Shown here one piece after another: positions 38,478 to 47,752 of a stretch of DNA of 64,000 nt. The stretch spans positions 1,733,001 to 1,797,000 of the forward strand of contig NC_014816.1 in NCBI RefSeq assembly GCF_000175215.2, written 5' to 3'. Position numbers and translations under genes: made by a program. Source of the DNA: Asticcacaulis excentricus CB 48. Its GTDB lineage: Bacteria; Pseudomonadota; Alphaproteobacteria; Caulobacterales; Caulobacteraceae. The first letter of the stretch is position 1. Every line of letters begins with the position of its first letter. The notes under the pieces were generated by a model, which saw nothing but the letters and a program-made list of their open reading frames with translations, ran no database searches and was not told the DNA's origin.

Positions 38478-38803
38478 ACCTCGCCAACGAGCTTTTCGAG
38501 CCGTTCGGCGGCGTCGGAAATGGCAAAGGCGGCCTTACGTTCGATCTCAAAGGCCCCAGCGGACATGCGCGCCTGCGCCGACTGCGCCTCTTCCAACTGC
38601 GCGCGCAGTTCTTCCATCTCATCGACCAGCAACAGCGACGCCATCAGGAACAGGCGCACCTCGCCGATCGCCCCTACGTCGGAGACCACCATTTCCACAT
38701 GGTCGTTAAAAACGCGCGCCAGTTCCTGCACACGCGCTTCCTGACCGTCGGCGCAACCCACCGTATAGGGCTTGTTATTGACCTTGACCGTAACCTCAGC
38801 CAT
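38474..38803 (-). CDS. zapA: Z-ring associated protein ZapA
   Basis: A 109-residue ZapA: N-terminal globular part starting AEVTVKVNNKPYTVGCADGQE, then a long coiled-coil (MASLLLVDEMEELRAQLEEAQ) that mediates tetramerisation. It bundles FtsZ filaments at mid-cell. The start codon shares one base with the stop of the upstream zauP gene (TGATG), so the two are coupled. Stop overlaps the convergent VOC gene by four bases. Confidence 0.93.
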   Translation of the reverse strand: MAEVTVKVNNKPYTVGCADGQEARVQELARVFNDHVEMVVSDVGAIGEVRLFLMASLLLVDEMEELRAQLEEAQSAQARMSAGAFEIERKAAFAISDAAERLEKLVGEV

Positions 38804-39102
38804 CAGGCGGCCTGTTCGTTGAGAAGTTGACGGATATCCTCGGCGGCCATGCCCAGCGCCTCAAAGGCTTCCGAAGCTGCGGCTTCCAGCGCCTTTTCAC
38901 GGGCCTTCAGCGCGCCGATTTCGTCCTGAAGGCGGCGGGCCTCTGTGATGGACGAATCGCCCTGCGGATCGACGCTACGTGCGTGCAGATCGCGGATTCG
39001 GATTTCGAGCGCATTGAGCGCGCTGTCCAGACGCTCGACCGCCGCTGTCAGGCTGGCGCCCGCGACCGGAGAAAGCTGAGCCGTGTTCTGAGCATTTTCC
39101 AT
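38803..39102 (-). CDS. zauP: ZapA-partner coiled-coil protein ZauP
   Basis: A 99-residue predicted coiled-coil: heptad-like sequence from residue 15 (AVERLDSALNALEIRIRDLH) to about 80, then a short acidic C-terminus. In Caulobacter, ZauP is encoded next to ZapA and both focus the Z-ring. The ATG at 39102 gives MENAQNTAQLSP; an upstream ATG would add a basic stretch. Its stop overlaps zapA start by one base. Divergent from tkt with 182 bases between the starts. Confidence 0.85.
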   Translation of the reverse strand: MENAQNTAQLSPVAGASLTAAVERLDSALNALEIRIRDLHARSVDPQGDSSITEARRLQDEIGALKAREKALEAAASEAFEALGMAAEDIRQLLNEQAA

Positions 39103-39284
39103 AGCTTGACTGTACTTCCTAAAGGGCTGCTTCACAAGTCATGCAGCCTGAAAGGCGAAAATTAGCCCCGTACACCCCTGCGAGGCCAAATTCCTAAAAC
39201 TCGAATATGGCCATTGTCCGGCATATGGGCTAAAGGACCGCGCAACCTCACCCGCTTTTCCGCGTTTCATTAGTTGAGATTGCC

Positions 39285-41297
39285 ATGTCCCTGCCGCCGA
39301 TCCCCGGCCTCCCTGCTGCCAAGCCGTCCCCTACCGTTATGGCGGATGCGATTCGCGTCTTGTCGATGGAAGCGGTGCACCGCGCCAAATCCGGCCATCA
39401 AGGGATGCCGATGGGTATGGCCGATGTGGCGACCGTTTTGTGGACAAAGTTCCTCAAATACGATCCTAAAAAGCCCGACTGGGCCGACCGCGACCGCTTT
39501 GTGCTTTCCGCAGGTCACGGCTCGATGCTGATTTATTCGCTGCTGCACCTGACGGGTTTCAAGTCGGTGTCGATGGAGGACATCAAAAACTTCCGTCAGT
39601 GGGGCTCGACCACCGCCGGTCACCCGGAATACGGCCACACGGCGGGCGTCGAATGCACCACAGGACCGCTGGGTCAGGGGTTGGCGACTGCTGTGGGTAT
39701 GGCCATGGCCGAACGCCACCTCAATGCACGTTTTGGTGATGAGATCGTCGATCATCGCACGTGGGTCATCGCCGGTGACGGCTGCCTGATGGAGGGCGTG
39801 TCACACGAAGCCATCTCTCTGGCCGGGCGTCTGAAACTCAACAAGCTGATCGTGCTGTGGGACGACAACAACGTCACCATTGACGGCGTGGCGACCATAG
39901 CCGAAACCGGCGATCAACTGGCTCGATTCAAGGCGGCGGGCTGGGCAGTGAAGGCTGTCGATGGCCATGACCACGCGAAGATTGCTGCGGCCATGCGCTG
40001 GGCCACTCAACAGTCGAAGCCGGTCCTTCTGGCCTGCAAGACCCTGATTTCGAAGGGAGCCGGCCCCAAGGAAGGCGACCCCCATTCTCACGGCTATACC
40101 CTGTTCGATAGCGATATCGAATTGTCGCGCAAGGCCATGGGCTGGGACGCCGAAACCTGGACCGTGCCCGCCCCGATCAAGAAGGCGTGGGAGGCCGCCG
40201 GTCGCAAGGCCGCACGTCCGCGCAAGGCGTGGGAAGCGGCTCTGAAAGCGCATCCGCAGCGCGAAGCTTTTGAACGCGGCATGACCGGCGACCTGCCCAC
40301 CAATGCGTTCGACGCCCTCGATGCGCATATCGAAAAGCAACTGGAACTGAAGGCGGGAGATGCGACGCGCTCAGCGTCCGGAGCCGCTCTGGCGCAGCTT
40401 GTGCCGCATATCGACGAAATGATCGGCGGCTCAGCCGACCTGACGGGTTCGAACAACACGCTGGTCAAGGGCATGACCGCCTTCGACGCCCCGGCCTATG
40501 ACGGTCGCTACGTGCACTACGGCATTCGCGAATTCGGCATGTCTGCGGCACTGAACGGCATGGCGCTACACGGCGGCATCATCCCTTATTCGGGCACCTT
40601 CTTTGTCTTCTCCGACTATTCGCGTCCGGCCATCCGTCTGGCGGCGCTGATGGGGATTCGCGTCATCAACGTCCTGACGCACGACTCGATCGGTGTGGGC
40701 GAAGACGGCCCCACGCACCAGCCGGTCGAGCATTTGGCCAGCTTCCGCGCCATGCCGAACCTCTTGACCTTCCGCCCTGCGGATATTGTCGAAGCCGCCG
40801 AATGCTGGAAAGCGGCGCTTGTGGAGCGCAAGACGCCGTCGCTGATGGTGCTGTCGCGTCAGAAGGTCCCGGCTGTGCGCCATCAAGGCGGCAACCTGTC
40901 AGCCAAAGGCGCCTATGAGCTGAAAACCGCGTCAGCTCCGGCGACGGTATCGATCTTCTCATCGGGCACCGAGGTTTCGGTAGCCGTTGCGGCGGCTGAG
41001 GCCCTCGAAGCGCAAGGCATCCCGACCCGCGTCGTTTCGACGCCGTGCTGGGCGCTGTTCGACCGTCAACCGGCCAAATATCAGGCCGAAGTCATCGGCT
41101 CAGCCCCCGTCAATGTCGCCATCGAAGCGGCGGTGTCGCTGGGCTGGGAACGCTTTATCGGTCAGGACGGTATCTTTGTCGGCATGAACAGCTTCGGCGC
41201 CTCGGCACCGCAGGACGTGCTCTACAAACAGTTCGGCATCACCAAGGAGGCCGTGATCGAAAAAGTGACGGCGAAACTGGTGACCAAGGCGGGTTAA
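39285..41297 (+). CDS. tkt: Transketolase
   Basis: A 670-residue thiamine-diphosphate enzyme of the pentose phosphate pathway. The N-terminal half has HRAKSGHQGMPMGMADV and the ThDP motif GDGCLMEGVSHEA with a downstream N (DDNNVT); the central part has the EFGMSAALNGMALHGG segment with the glutamate that activates the cofactor, and the C-terminal domain follows. It links sugar phosphates with glycolysis; gap, pgk and fba lie downstream in the same orientation but separated by other genes. A terminator follows its stop. It is divergent from zauP. Confidence 0.97.
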   Translation: MSLPPIPGLPAAKPSPTVMADAIRVLSMEAVHRAKSGHQGMPMGMADVATVLWTKFLKYDPKKPDWADRDRFVLSAGHGSMLIYSLLHLTGFKSVSMEDIKNFRQWGSTTAGHPEYGHTAGVECTTGPLGQGLATAVGMAMAERHLNARFGDEIVDHRTWVIAGDGCLMEGVSHEAISLAGRLKLNKLIVLWDDNNVTIDGVATIAETGDQLARFKAAGWAVKAVDGHDHAKIAAAMRWATQQSKPVLLACKTLISKGAGPKEGDPHSHGYTLFDSDIELSRKAMGWDAETWTVPAPIKKAWEAAGRKAARPRKAWEAALKAHPQREAFERGMTGDLPTNAFDALDAHIEKQLELKAGDATRSASGAALAQLVPHIDEMIGGSADLTGSNNTLVKGMTAFDAPAYDGRYVHYGIREFGMSAALNGMALHGGIIPYSGTFFVFSDYSRPAIRLAALMGIRVINVLTHDSIGVGEDGPTHQPVEHLASFRAMPNLLTFRPADIVEAAECWKAALVERKTPSLMVLSRQKVPAVRHQGGNLSAKGAYELKTASAPATVSIFSSGTEVSVAVAAAEALEAQGIPTRVVSTPCWALFDRQPAKYQAEVIGSAPVNVAIEAAVSLGWERFIGQDGIFVGMNSFGASAPQDVLYKQFGITKEAVIEKVTAKLVTKAG

Positions 41298-41324
41298 TCC
41301 AGCCGTCAGGCGCAAGCCCTATCG

Positions 41325-41351
41325 GGCGCGGGCCACGGTCCGCGCCTTTTT
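41325..41351 (+). terminator. Terminator of tkt
   Basis: Stem GGCGCGG (41325-41331) with CCGCGCC (41340-41346), an eight-base loop and a five-T tail, 28 bases after the tkt stop. Confidence 0.85.
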
Positions 41352-41553
41352 CATAAGATACATGTAATAAAAACCGATTGCACCGGTCAAAGCCGCGTGA
41401 TCGGCCGTTTGGTGTTTGACGCGCCGCACCTATACCTGTACGGTCTTTCGCATCGACTTTTGAACTGCGACTTTCTACTGCGGCCCCGGCCGTATCTGCG
41501 AACTTCCTTTCATAGATCGACGACTACCACGCTGCCTTTGAAAGGAATTTATC

Positions 41554-41763
41554 ATGAGCACAGGTACGGTTAAGTGGTTCAACGGAACCAAGGGTTATGG
41601 CTTCATTCAGCCGGACGACGGTGGCAACGACGTGTTCGTTCACATCTCGGCCGTTGAACGTTCGGGCCTGCGCGGCCTCAACGAAGGCCAGAAGGTCACC
41701 TTCGAACTGGCCCGCGACAAGCGTTCGGGCAAGATGTCGGCTGAAAACCTTCAAGTCGCCTAA
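41554..41763 (+). CDS. Cold-shock protein (CspA family)
   Basis: A 69-residue cold-shock domain protein. RNP-1 (KGYGFIQ) and RNP-2 (VFVHISAVE) are intact, so it should bind single-stranded RNA and DNA. It starts [12 protein letters not shown]. The leader between the tkt terminator and the ATG is about 200 bases, in line with the long regulatory 5' UTRs of cold-shock genes, though none of its structure was proved. A strong terminator follows immediately. Confidence 0.95.
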   Translation: MSTGTVKWFNGTKGYGFIQPDDGGNDVFVHISAVERSGLRGLNEGQKVTFELARDKRSGKMSAENLQVA

Positions 41764-41790
41764 GCCTTTTCAGCTTTTGCTGAATGAAAA

Positions 41791-41817
41791 AGCCGCTCCA
41801 TCCGGAGCGGCTTTTTT
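41791..41817 (+). terminator. Terminator of the cold-shock gene
   Basis: Nine-base stem AGCCGCTCC (41791-41799) and GGAGCGGCT (41804-41812), an ATCC loop and a six-T tail. Confidence 0.93.
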
Positions 41818-41850
41818 GCATTTGTGCGACGGCTGTGCCAAAAGCCCCCG

Positions 41851-42855
41851 ATGCATGACCCTGTACTTGATACCCTGCTCCGCCCGTTCGATGATGGCCT
41901 GATCGACTGGCCCACCACCCCTGCCCTATTCCTACGCGCCCGCTATGGCGCAGCTTTGAGCAGTGTAGAGCGCACGCGCCTGATCTGCGAACAAAGCTTC
42001 AAGCCCGAACACGACCGACTGGAACAAGCGGGCTTCAGCCTGCGCGCCGCCACAGACACGGCGCGCTATCCGCTGGTGATCGTTTTGCCGCCTCGTCAGC
42101 GCGAGGAATACCGCGCCCTTTTAGCCCGTGCCGTCGAAAGGGCCGAACCGGGCGGCATCGTGCTGGCCTGTGTTTCCAATCTCGAAGGGGCAAAGACGGT
42201 CGAAAGCGACCTGAAAGCCCTTTGCGGTAATGTCACCTCGCTGTCGAAGAACAAGTGCCGCGCCTTCTGGGCCACAACCGACGCCATCAACGCCGATCAG
42301 GTGTCGCTGTGGCGGACGCTGGATGCACCGCGACCGATTCTCGACGGGCGGTTTCAAAGTCGTCCCGGCCTGTTTGCCTGGGATCGAATTGATGCTGGGT
42401 CTGAGCGACTGGTGGCGCACTTACCTGCTTTGAGTGGTCATGGGGCTGATCTGGGCGGCGGCTACGGCTATCTGAGCGACGAAGTTCTGCGCCGCTATCC
42501 GGAGGTGCGCCTCGACCTTTATGAGGCCGAACAGCGGGCGGTCGAGTTGGCCGAACTCAATCTCAAAGCCTATGGCGAACGGATCGCCTGCCGCTGGCAC
42601 GACGTGACCAAGGGCATCGACGGCCCCTATGACTTTATCGTCTCCAATCCGCCGTTTCATGCCGGACGCGCCGATCAGCCGAAACTGGGGCAGGCCTTTA
42701 TCCGTAGCGCCGCCGCCGCGCTGAAACCCGGCGGCAGCCTGTACATGGTCGCCAACCGCCACCTCCCCTACGAGGCCGGGCTGAAAGCGGCTTTCAAAAG
42801 CGTCAGCCTGCTGCACGAGGACCGCGACTATAAGGTCTATCGGGGGATTAAATGA
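41851..42855 (+). CDS. RsmC-like 16S rRNA guanine methyltransferase
   Basis: A 334-residue two-domain methyltransferase. The C-terminal domain has a SAM loop (GADLGGGYGYLSDE) and the NPPF motif (DFIVSNPPFHAG), which is characteristic of RsmC and RsmD-type guanine-N2 methyltransferases; the N-terminal half is a degenerate copy used for rRNA binding. It probably modifies G1207 of 16S rRNA. The ATG at 41851 begins the folded region. The stop overlaps rsuA by four bases (ATGA), giving an rRNA-modification operon. Confidence 0.88.
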   Translation: MHDPVLDTLLRPFDDGLIDWPTTPALFLRARYGAALSSVERTRLICEQSFKPEHDRLEQAGFSLRAATDTARYPLVIVLPPRQREEYRALLARAVERAEPGGIVLACVSNLEGAKTVESDLKALCGNVTSLSKNKCRAFWATTDAINADQVSLWRTLDAPRPILDGRFQSRPGLFAWDRIDAGSERLVAHLPALSGHGADLGGGYGYLSDEVLRRYPEVRLDLYEAEQRAVELAELNLKAYGERIACRWHDVTKGIDGPYDFIVSNPPFHAGRADQPKLGQAFIRSAAAALKPGGSLYMVANRHLPYEAGLKAAFKSVSLLHEDRDYKVYRGIK

Positions 42856-43553
42856 GGCTGATCAAACTTCTGGCCAATCTTGGTTACGGGTCGCGCAAAG
42901 AGGTGCAGAAATATATCCGCATGGGTATCGTCACCGACGCCGAAGGCAACCTTCTGAATGACGATGCCAAAACCGCCCATGAGGATATCCGCTTCAATGA
43001 GCGTCCGCTTGACCCGGCGCACGGCGTTGTATTGATGCTGAACAAGCCAACCGGCTATGTCTGTTCTCTGAAAGACACAGGCAAGCTGGTCTATGAGTTG
43101 CTGCCGCACCGTTTCAGCGAGCGTAAGCCAGTCCTTTCCACCGTCGGGCGGCTGGACGCGGACACGTCGGGCCTGCTGCTGTTCACCGATGATGGCGACT
43201 ATCTGCACCGCATCATCTCGCCCAAAAACCACGTCGCCAAAATTTATGAGGTGACACTGGCCCGCCCGCTGCAAGGCCATGAGGCGGCGATCTTTGCCTC
43301 TGGTGAACTGATGCTGGAGTCGGAAAAGACGCCGCTCAAACCGGCGGCAATGGAACAAACGGGCGAAAAGACCGCGCGCCTGACCCTCTATGAAGGGCGC
43401 TATCATCAGGTGCGCCGCATGTTCGCCGCCGTCGGCAACCACGTCGAAGCCCTGCACCGCTCCCAGATGGGTGATCTGACGCTAGGGGAGCTGCGACCGG
43501 GAAAATGGCGCCTTCTGACGACCGAAGAACGCGACGGTTTGCTGCAAGGTTAA
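42852..43553 (+). CDS. rRNA pseudouridine synthase (RsuA/RluE family)
   Basis: A 233-residue pseudouridine synthase. The N-terminal S4 domain (MRLIKLLANLGYGSRKEVQKYI) binds RNA; the catalytic Asp is in GRLDADTSGLLLFTDDG. The C-terminal YEGRYHQVRRMFAAVGNHV motif is shared by the RsuA/RluB/RluE/RluF group. It modifies a specific uridine in 16S or 23S rRNA; the site cannot be told. It overlaps the RsmC-like gene by four bases. A bidirectional terminator separates it from the convergent EF-hand gene. Confidence 0.9.
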   Translation: MRLIKLLANLGYGSRKEVQKYIRMGIVTDAEGNLLNDDAKTAHEDIRFNERPLDPAHGVVLMLNKPTGYVCSLKDTGKLVYELLPHRFSERKPVLSTVGRLDADTSGLLLFTDDGDYLHRIISPKNHVAKIYEVTLARPLQGHEAAIFASGELMLESEKTPLKPAAMEQTGEKTARLTLYEGRYHQVRRMFAAVGNHVEALHRSQMGDLTLGELRPGKWRLLTTEERDGLLQG

Positions 43554-43587
43554 AAAAGCGGCCTGAGACAACTTCAGACCGCTTTTT
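43553..43587. terminator. Bidirectional terminator
   Basis: AAAAAGCGG (43553-43561) and CCGCTTTTT (43579-43587) with an inner CTGA/TCAG extension. T-runs occur on both strands, so it serves both rsuA and the convergent EF-hand gene. Confidence 0.9.
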
Positions 43588-43593
43588 CATCAT

Positions 43594-44064
43594 CTACTTC
43601 TTTTGTGGCCCACATTCGCCATGGGGGCGTTTCGGCGCGTCACCTCTGGGGCCCTTGCCCTCCGGACCCTGCGGCGGTCCGGGCAAGGCCAGACGCTCAT
43701 CGGCATCGATAAAGCCGTTTTTATTGACGTCACCGGCATCGAAATGCGTTTTCAGCGGGGCCGAAACCTCTGTCCACGATAGCTTGCCATCATGGTCGCT
43801 GTCCAGCGCCACAAGACGGGTCGGCCCCATCGGTGGGCCTTTGACATCAGGGCCGTCTTTACCGTCCGGGGCACAGTGCGGCGGCCGGAAGGCCTCGAAC
43901 TCGGCCTTGCTGATCTGGCCATCCTTATTGCTGTCCATCGCCTCAAAAACAGGCGGCGGAGGTGGCGGCGGTGGTGCCTTGTCTTCTGCCCATACAGGCA
44001 GGCTGGCGAGGATCAGAGCGCTGCCGGCGGCAACGCTGGCCAAGAAAACAGAATTACGTGTCAT
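43594..44064 (-). CDS. Exported EF-hand protein
   Basis: A 156-residue periplasmic protein. Signal peptide about residues 1-26 (SVFLASVAAGSALILASLPVWA). After a proline run (PPPPPPPP) come three EF-hand loops: DSNKDGQISKAE, DSDHDGKLSWTE, and DVNKNGFIDADE, each with the right spacing of oxygen ligands to hold Ca2+. The C-terminus is Pro/Gly/Lys-rich and disordered. The ATG at 44064 begins the signal peptide. It diverges from the response-regulator gene, with 172 bases between the starts. Confidence 0.88.
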   Translation of the reverse strand: MTRNSVFLASVAAGSALILASLPVWAEDKAPPPPPPPPVFEAMDSNKDGQISKAEFEAFRPPHCAPDGKDGPDVKGPPMGPTRLVALDSDHDGKLSWTEVSAPLKTHFDAGDVNKNGFIDADERLALPGPPQGPEGKGPRGDAPKRPHGECGPQKK

Positions 44065-44236
44065 GGGTGTCTCCCAACATCTGGAAACCCCAAAATGCAC
44101 GGGCCGCGTATCCTCAGAATTTCAGTGTTGGTTGAATTTTGTCTAAAATGTGTCTTGGTGTGTCCATGGCGACATTCTGCGACCCAGATGTCGCGTCATA
44201 AGTCGCCTCTGTTCCTGATTAGACGTAAGATATCTC

Positions 44237-44962
44237 ATGACGCCCGACACCGCCGCCAGCCCCCACCGCCCGCACATCCTCGTCGTCGATGACGATTTCG
44301 ACCTCCGCGAACTGATTTCCGGCTTCCTCAGCCAGAACGGTTTCGAGGTCCACACCGCCGCCAGCGGGCGTGAGATGGACAAGGTGCTGCAACGCGGCGA
44401 TATCGGTCTAGTCGTGCTCGACTACATGATGCCGGGCGAAGACGGCCTGTCGATCTGCAAGCGCCTGAACCAGAAGGGCGGCCCACCGGTGATCATGCTT
44501 TCGGCCAAGGGCGAAGAGATCGACCGCATCGTGGGCCTTGAGTTGGGGGCCGATGACTATCTGGCCAAACCCTTCCACCCGCGTGAGCTTCTGGCGCGTA
44601 TCCGGGCGGTGATGCGGCGCGGCGACGGGCGTGGTCAGGGTGAAAAATCGCCGCTGACGACCTTTTTCGGCTGGACGCTCGACAATATCAAACGCACGCT
44701 GCAACGGCCTGACGGCGTGCAGGTGGCTTTGTCCAATGCCGAATTTGAACTGCTGCGCGTGTTCCTGGAACGACCGGGGCGCGCCCTCACCCGAGATCAG
44801 ATCCTCGACCACCTGCATGGCCCCAACAGCGACAATTTCGACCGCGCGATTGATGTGCAGATTTCCCGCCTGCGCCGCAAGCTGAACGATGAGGCAAACG
44901 ATGGCGAGGAAATCATCCGCACCATTCGCGGCATCGGCTATATGTTCCGCCCTCTAAAGTAA
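44237..44962 (+). CDS. OmpR-family response regulator
   Basis: A 241-residue regulator. The receiver domain has acidic VVDDD at residues 17-20, the phosphoacceptor aspartate near residue 62 (VVLDYMMPG), and the switch residues; the winged-helix C-terminal domain reads LSNAEFELLRVFLERPGRALTRDQI. It binds DNA when phosphorylated by the partner kinase, encoded 12 bases downstream. The divergent EF-hand gene is a plausible target. It is preceded by a spacer that should hold the promoters of both units. Confidence 0.95.
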   Translation: MTPDTAASPHRPHILVVDDDFDLRELISGFLSQNGFEVHTAASGREMDKVLQRGDIGLVVLDYMMPGEDGLSICKRLNQKGGPPVIMLSAKGEEIDRIVGLELGADDYLAKPFHPRELLARIRAVMRRGDGRGQGEKSPLTTFFGWTLDNIKRTLQRPDGVQVALSNAEFELLRVFLERPGRALTRDQILDHLHGPNSDNFDRAIDVQISRLRRKLNDEANDGEEIIRTIRGIGYMFRPLK

Positions 44963-44974
44963 GCATCTCCCGCC

Positions 44975-46510
44975 GTGCGCCTTCCCCCCCTGCCGCGATG
45001 CCTGACCCGCCTGCCCATCTTCACGCAGGTGATGGGCTTGTGCGTTTTTGTGCTGATCATCTCTATCCTGATCAATATTGCCCTGGTGGTGCTGATGCCG
45101 CCGCCCAAACCCTCAGGCTATACATTGAACGAGGCGGCCAGGGCGCTGAGCGAGGGGCAGGTCAAGCTGCGCAATGGCCGCACGCTCAAAACCGAAACCC
45201 TCGGCTCCCCGCCCGCCTTTATCCGCGAAAAGCCGCCGCATCCTTTCGGTGAAAACGGCTTTGAACAATTGATGCGCCAGAGGCTGGCTCAATCCCTCAA
45301 GGTGCCGGAAAGCCGCGTGTTTATCGACGGTCGCCCGGACTTTCGCCGCAACCGCTTCGGCCCGGACCGCATGGTCTTTCGCCCGCCGGATCAGGGGGCG
45401 AGGGGCCCCGGCTTTCAGGGCGTGTTTGTCGAGCGCGCCGGCCGCCCCAGCTCACAGCATCCTTCCGGCCCGCCTCCCGATGCGACCCCGGATGGGGCCA
45501 CCCTGCACCGGATGCGCGAGGCCTTTCTGATCAACAGCCTGCCGCCCGGTTTTAATGAGCAGATCACCTTCCCCGCCTTTCGGGCGGCGATGCAACTTCC
45601 GGACGGGCGCTACCGCAGCCTGATCCCGCCGCGGCAGTTCCCGGAACCGTGGCAGGTCAGTCTGCTGCTGGGCTTTCTGCTGACCGCTGCCCTGATTGCC
45701 CCTTTGGCCTGGCTTCTGTCACGCCGCCTGACCCAACCGATCGCGGCCTTGGCCGAAGGGGCTGCCAAGCTCGAATTCGACCGCGCCGCCGAACCGCTGA
45801 AAGAAAGCGGGCCGGCGGAGGTGCGCCGGGCGACGCAGGTGCTGAACGCCATGCAGGTGCGTATCCGTCAGCACGTCGAAAGCCGCACCGCCGTCATTGC
45901 CGCCATCGCCCACGATCTGAAAACCCCGCTGGCGAGGCTTCGGCTGCGTATCGAAACCCTCCCCGCCAAAGAGCGCGATAAGATCGCTCAGGACATTGCC
46001 CATATGGACAGCCTGATCCGTTCCGCCATGACCTTTGCCTCGGCAGACAAGATGGCGCAGAACGTGGTGCGGCTTGATCTGAGCGCCTTGGCCGAAAGCC
46101 TCGCCGAGGACATGGCCGATCTGCACAATATCGAGACGGGTCCGATAGAACCCGGCCTCACCGTCATGGCCGACAGCATCGCCATGAAGCGCATTCTGTG
46201 CAACCTGTTTGAAAACGCGCACCGTTATGCAGGCGGTTCGCGCCTCAGCGTGCAGCGTGACGGCGATCAGGTTGTGGTGACCCTCAGCGACGACGGCCCC
46301 GGCGTACCTGACGAGGCGCTGGAGGCGGTGTTTGAGCCGTTCCATCGGCTGGAATCCTCACGCAACCGCGATACCGGCGGTGCGGGACTTGGGCTCAGCG
46401 TCGCCCGCGCTCTGGCCGAAGCGCATCAGGGCACCTTAACCCTGCGCAATCGCGTCACAGACGGTCGTGTCGAAGGGCTGGACGCCCTGCTGACCCTACC
46501 GTTAGCCTGA
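44975..46510 (+). CDS. EnvZ-like sensor histidine kinase
   Basis: A 511-residue membrane histidine kinase. First span about residues 18-41; a periplasmic sensor of about 180 residues that is rich in Pro and Arg; second span about 228-250; HAMP; dimerisation helix with His-313 in IAHDLKTPLARLR; and ATPase domain with N box (LFENAHRYA), G1 (DDGPGVPDE) and G2 (GGAGLGLSVA). The sensor is not a recognised domain. GTG start 12 bases after the regulator. It ends 181 bases before gap. Confidence 0.93.
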   Translation: MRLPPLPRCLTRLPIFTQVMGLCVFVLIISILINIALVVLMPPPKPSGYTLNEAARALSEGQVKLRNGRTLKTETLGSPPAFIREKPPHPFGENGFEQLMRQRLAQSLKVPESRVFIDGRPDFRRNRFGPDRMVFRPPDQGARGPGFQGVFVERAGRPSSQHPSGPPPDATPDGATLHRMREAFLINSLPPGFNEQITFPAFRAAMQLPDGRYRSLIPPRQFPEPWQVSLLLGFLLTAALIAPLAWLLSRRLTQPIAALAEGAAKLEFDRAAEPLKESGPAEVRRATQVLNAMQVRIRQHVESRTAVIAAIAHDLKTPLARLRLRIETLPAKERDKIAQDIAHMDSLIRSAMTFASADKMAQNVVRLDLSALAESLAEDMADLHNIETGPIEPGLTVMADSIAMKRILCNLFENAHRYAGGSRLSVQRDGDQVVVTLSDDGPGVPDEALEAVFEPFHRLESSRNRDTGGAGLGLSVARALAEAHQGTLTLRNRVTDGRVEGLDALLTLPLA

Positions 46511-46691
46511 CGGCATCGCCCCCCAACCCTCCCTGTTACCTTGCGAAACAAGGCGTGCACCGGGTAGCGCTACCACGTGCCGCATGATGGTATTTTGCGC
46601 TTGACTTGGCGAGACTTAGGGACAAAACCAAGGTCGCAAAAACATGGATTTGCCGCCGGTTTCGACGGCCCTGAGCACAAGGGATGTGACA

Positions 46692-47714
46692 ATGACTTTA
46701 CGTGTGGCGATTAACGGATTTGGTCGTATTGGCCGTCTGGTTCTGCGTTCGATCATCGAGAACAACCGTACCGACATCGAAGTGGTGTCGATCAACGATC
46801 TCGGCCCGGTCGAAACCAACGCCCACCTGCTGCGTTACGACTCCGTGCATGGCAAGTTCCCGGCCGAAGTCAAGGTCGATGGCGACAGCCTGATCATCAC
46901 CGCCAATGGCAAGACCTATGCCCCGATCAAGGTGACGGCAATCAAGAACCCGGCCGAGCTGCCGCACGCCGCGCTCAAGGTCGATATCGCCATGGAATGC
47001 ACCGGCATCTTCACCTCGAAGGAAAAGGCCTCGGCCCACCTCGAAGCCGGTGCCAAGAAGGTTATCATTTCGGCTCCCGGCGACAATGCCGACAAGACCA
47101 TCGTCTATGGCGTCAACCACGACACCCTGACCGCTGAAGACACCGTGATCTCCAACGCCTCGTGCACCACCAACTGCCTGTCGCCAGTGGCCAAGGTCCT
47201 GTCGGATCTGTGCGGCATCGAACGCGGCTACATGACGACGATCCACTCCTATACGGGTGATCAGCCGACACTCGACACCATGCACAAGGACCTCTACCGC
47301 GCCCGCGCCGCGGCGCTGAGCATGATCCCGACCTCGACCGGGGCCGCCAAGGCCGTGGGCCTCGTCCTGCCGCACCTGAAGGGCAAGCTGGACGGTTCGT
47401 CGATCCGCGTGCCGACCCCAAACGTCTCGGTGGTGGACCTCAAGATTGTACCGTCGCGCCCAGTAACGGTCGAAGAGGTCAATGCCGCCATTATCGCCGC
47501 CGCCGACGGCCCGATGAAGGGCGTCCTCGCCTATACCGATGAGCCGCTGGTGTCTTCGGACTTCAACCACAACCCGGCCTCCTCGACCTTCGCGCTCAAG
47601 CAGACGCAGGTCATCGACGGTCAGTTCGTGCGCATCCTGACCTGGTACGACAATGAGTGGGGTTTCTCGACCCGCATGTCAGACACTGCCGTCGCTCTTG
47701 GCAAGTTCCTGTAA
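46692..47714 (+). CDS. gap: Glyceraldehyde-3-phosphate dehydrogenase
   Basis: A 340-residue NAD-dependent enzyme. Rossmann start [16 protein letters not shown], catalytic cysteine in [16 protein letters not shown] and active-site His in [15 protein letters not shown]. It oxidises glyceraldehyde-3-phosphate to 1,3-bisphosphoglycerate. The ATG at 46692 begins the Rossmann fold; an in-frame ATG 48 bases upstream is rejected. A terminator follows. pgk and fba lie downstream on the same strand. Confidence 0.98.
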   Translation: MTLRVAINGFGRIGRLVLRSIIENNRTDIEVVSINDLGPVETNAHLLRYDSVHGKFPAEVKVDGDSLIITANGKTYAPIKVTAIKNPAELPHAALKVDIAMECTGIFTSKEKASAHLEAGAKKVIISAPGDNADKTIVYGVNHDTLTAEDTVISNASCTTNCLSPVAKVLSDLCGIERGYMTTIHSYTGDQPTLDTMHKDLYRARAAALSMIPTSTGAAKAVGLVLPHLKGKLDGSSIRVPTPNVSVVDLKIVPSRPVTVEEVNAAIIAAADGPMKGVLAYTDEPLVSSDFNHNPASSTFALKQTQVIDGQFVRILTWYDNEWGFSTRMSDTAVALGKFL

Positions 47715-47722
47715 GATGACAC

Positions 47723-47752
47723 ACCCCGCCGGAGCGATCCGGCGGGGTTTTC
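47723..47752 (+). terminator. Terminator of gap
   Basis: Ten-base perfect stem ACCCCGCCGG (47723-47732) with CCGGCGGGGT (47739-47748), a six-base loop and T-rich tail. Confidence 0.93.

Noticed and set aside
46698..47570. Minus-strand 290-codon frame over gap
   Set aside because: Antisense to an intact GAPDH; no domain or ribosome-binding site.
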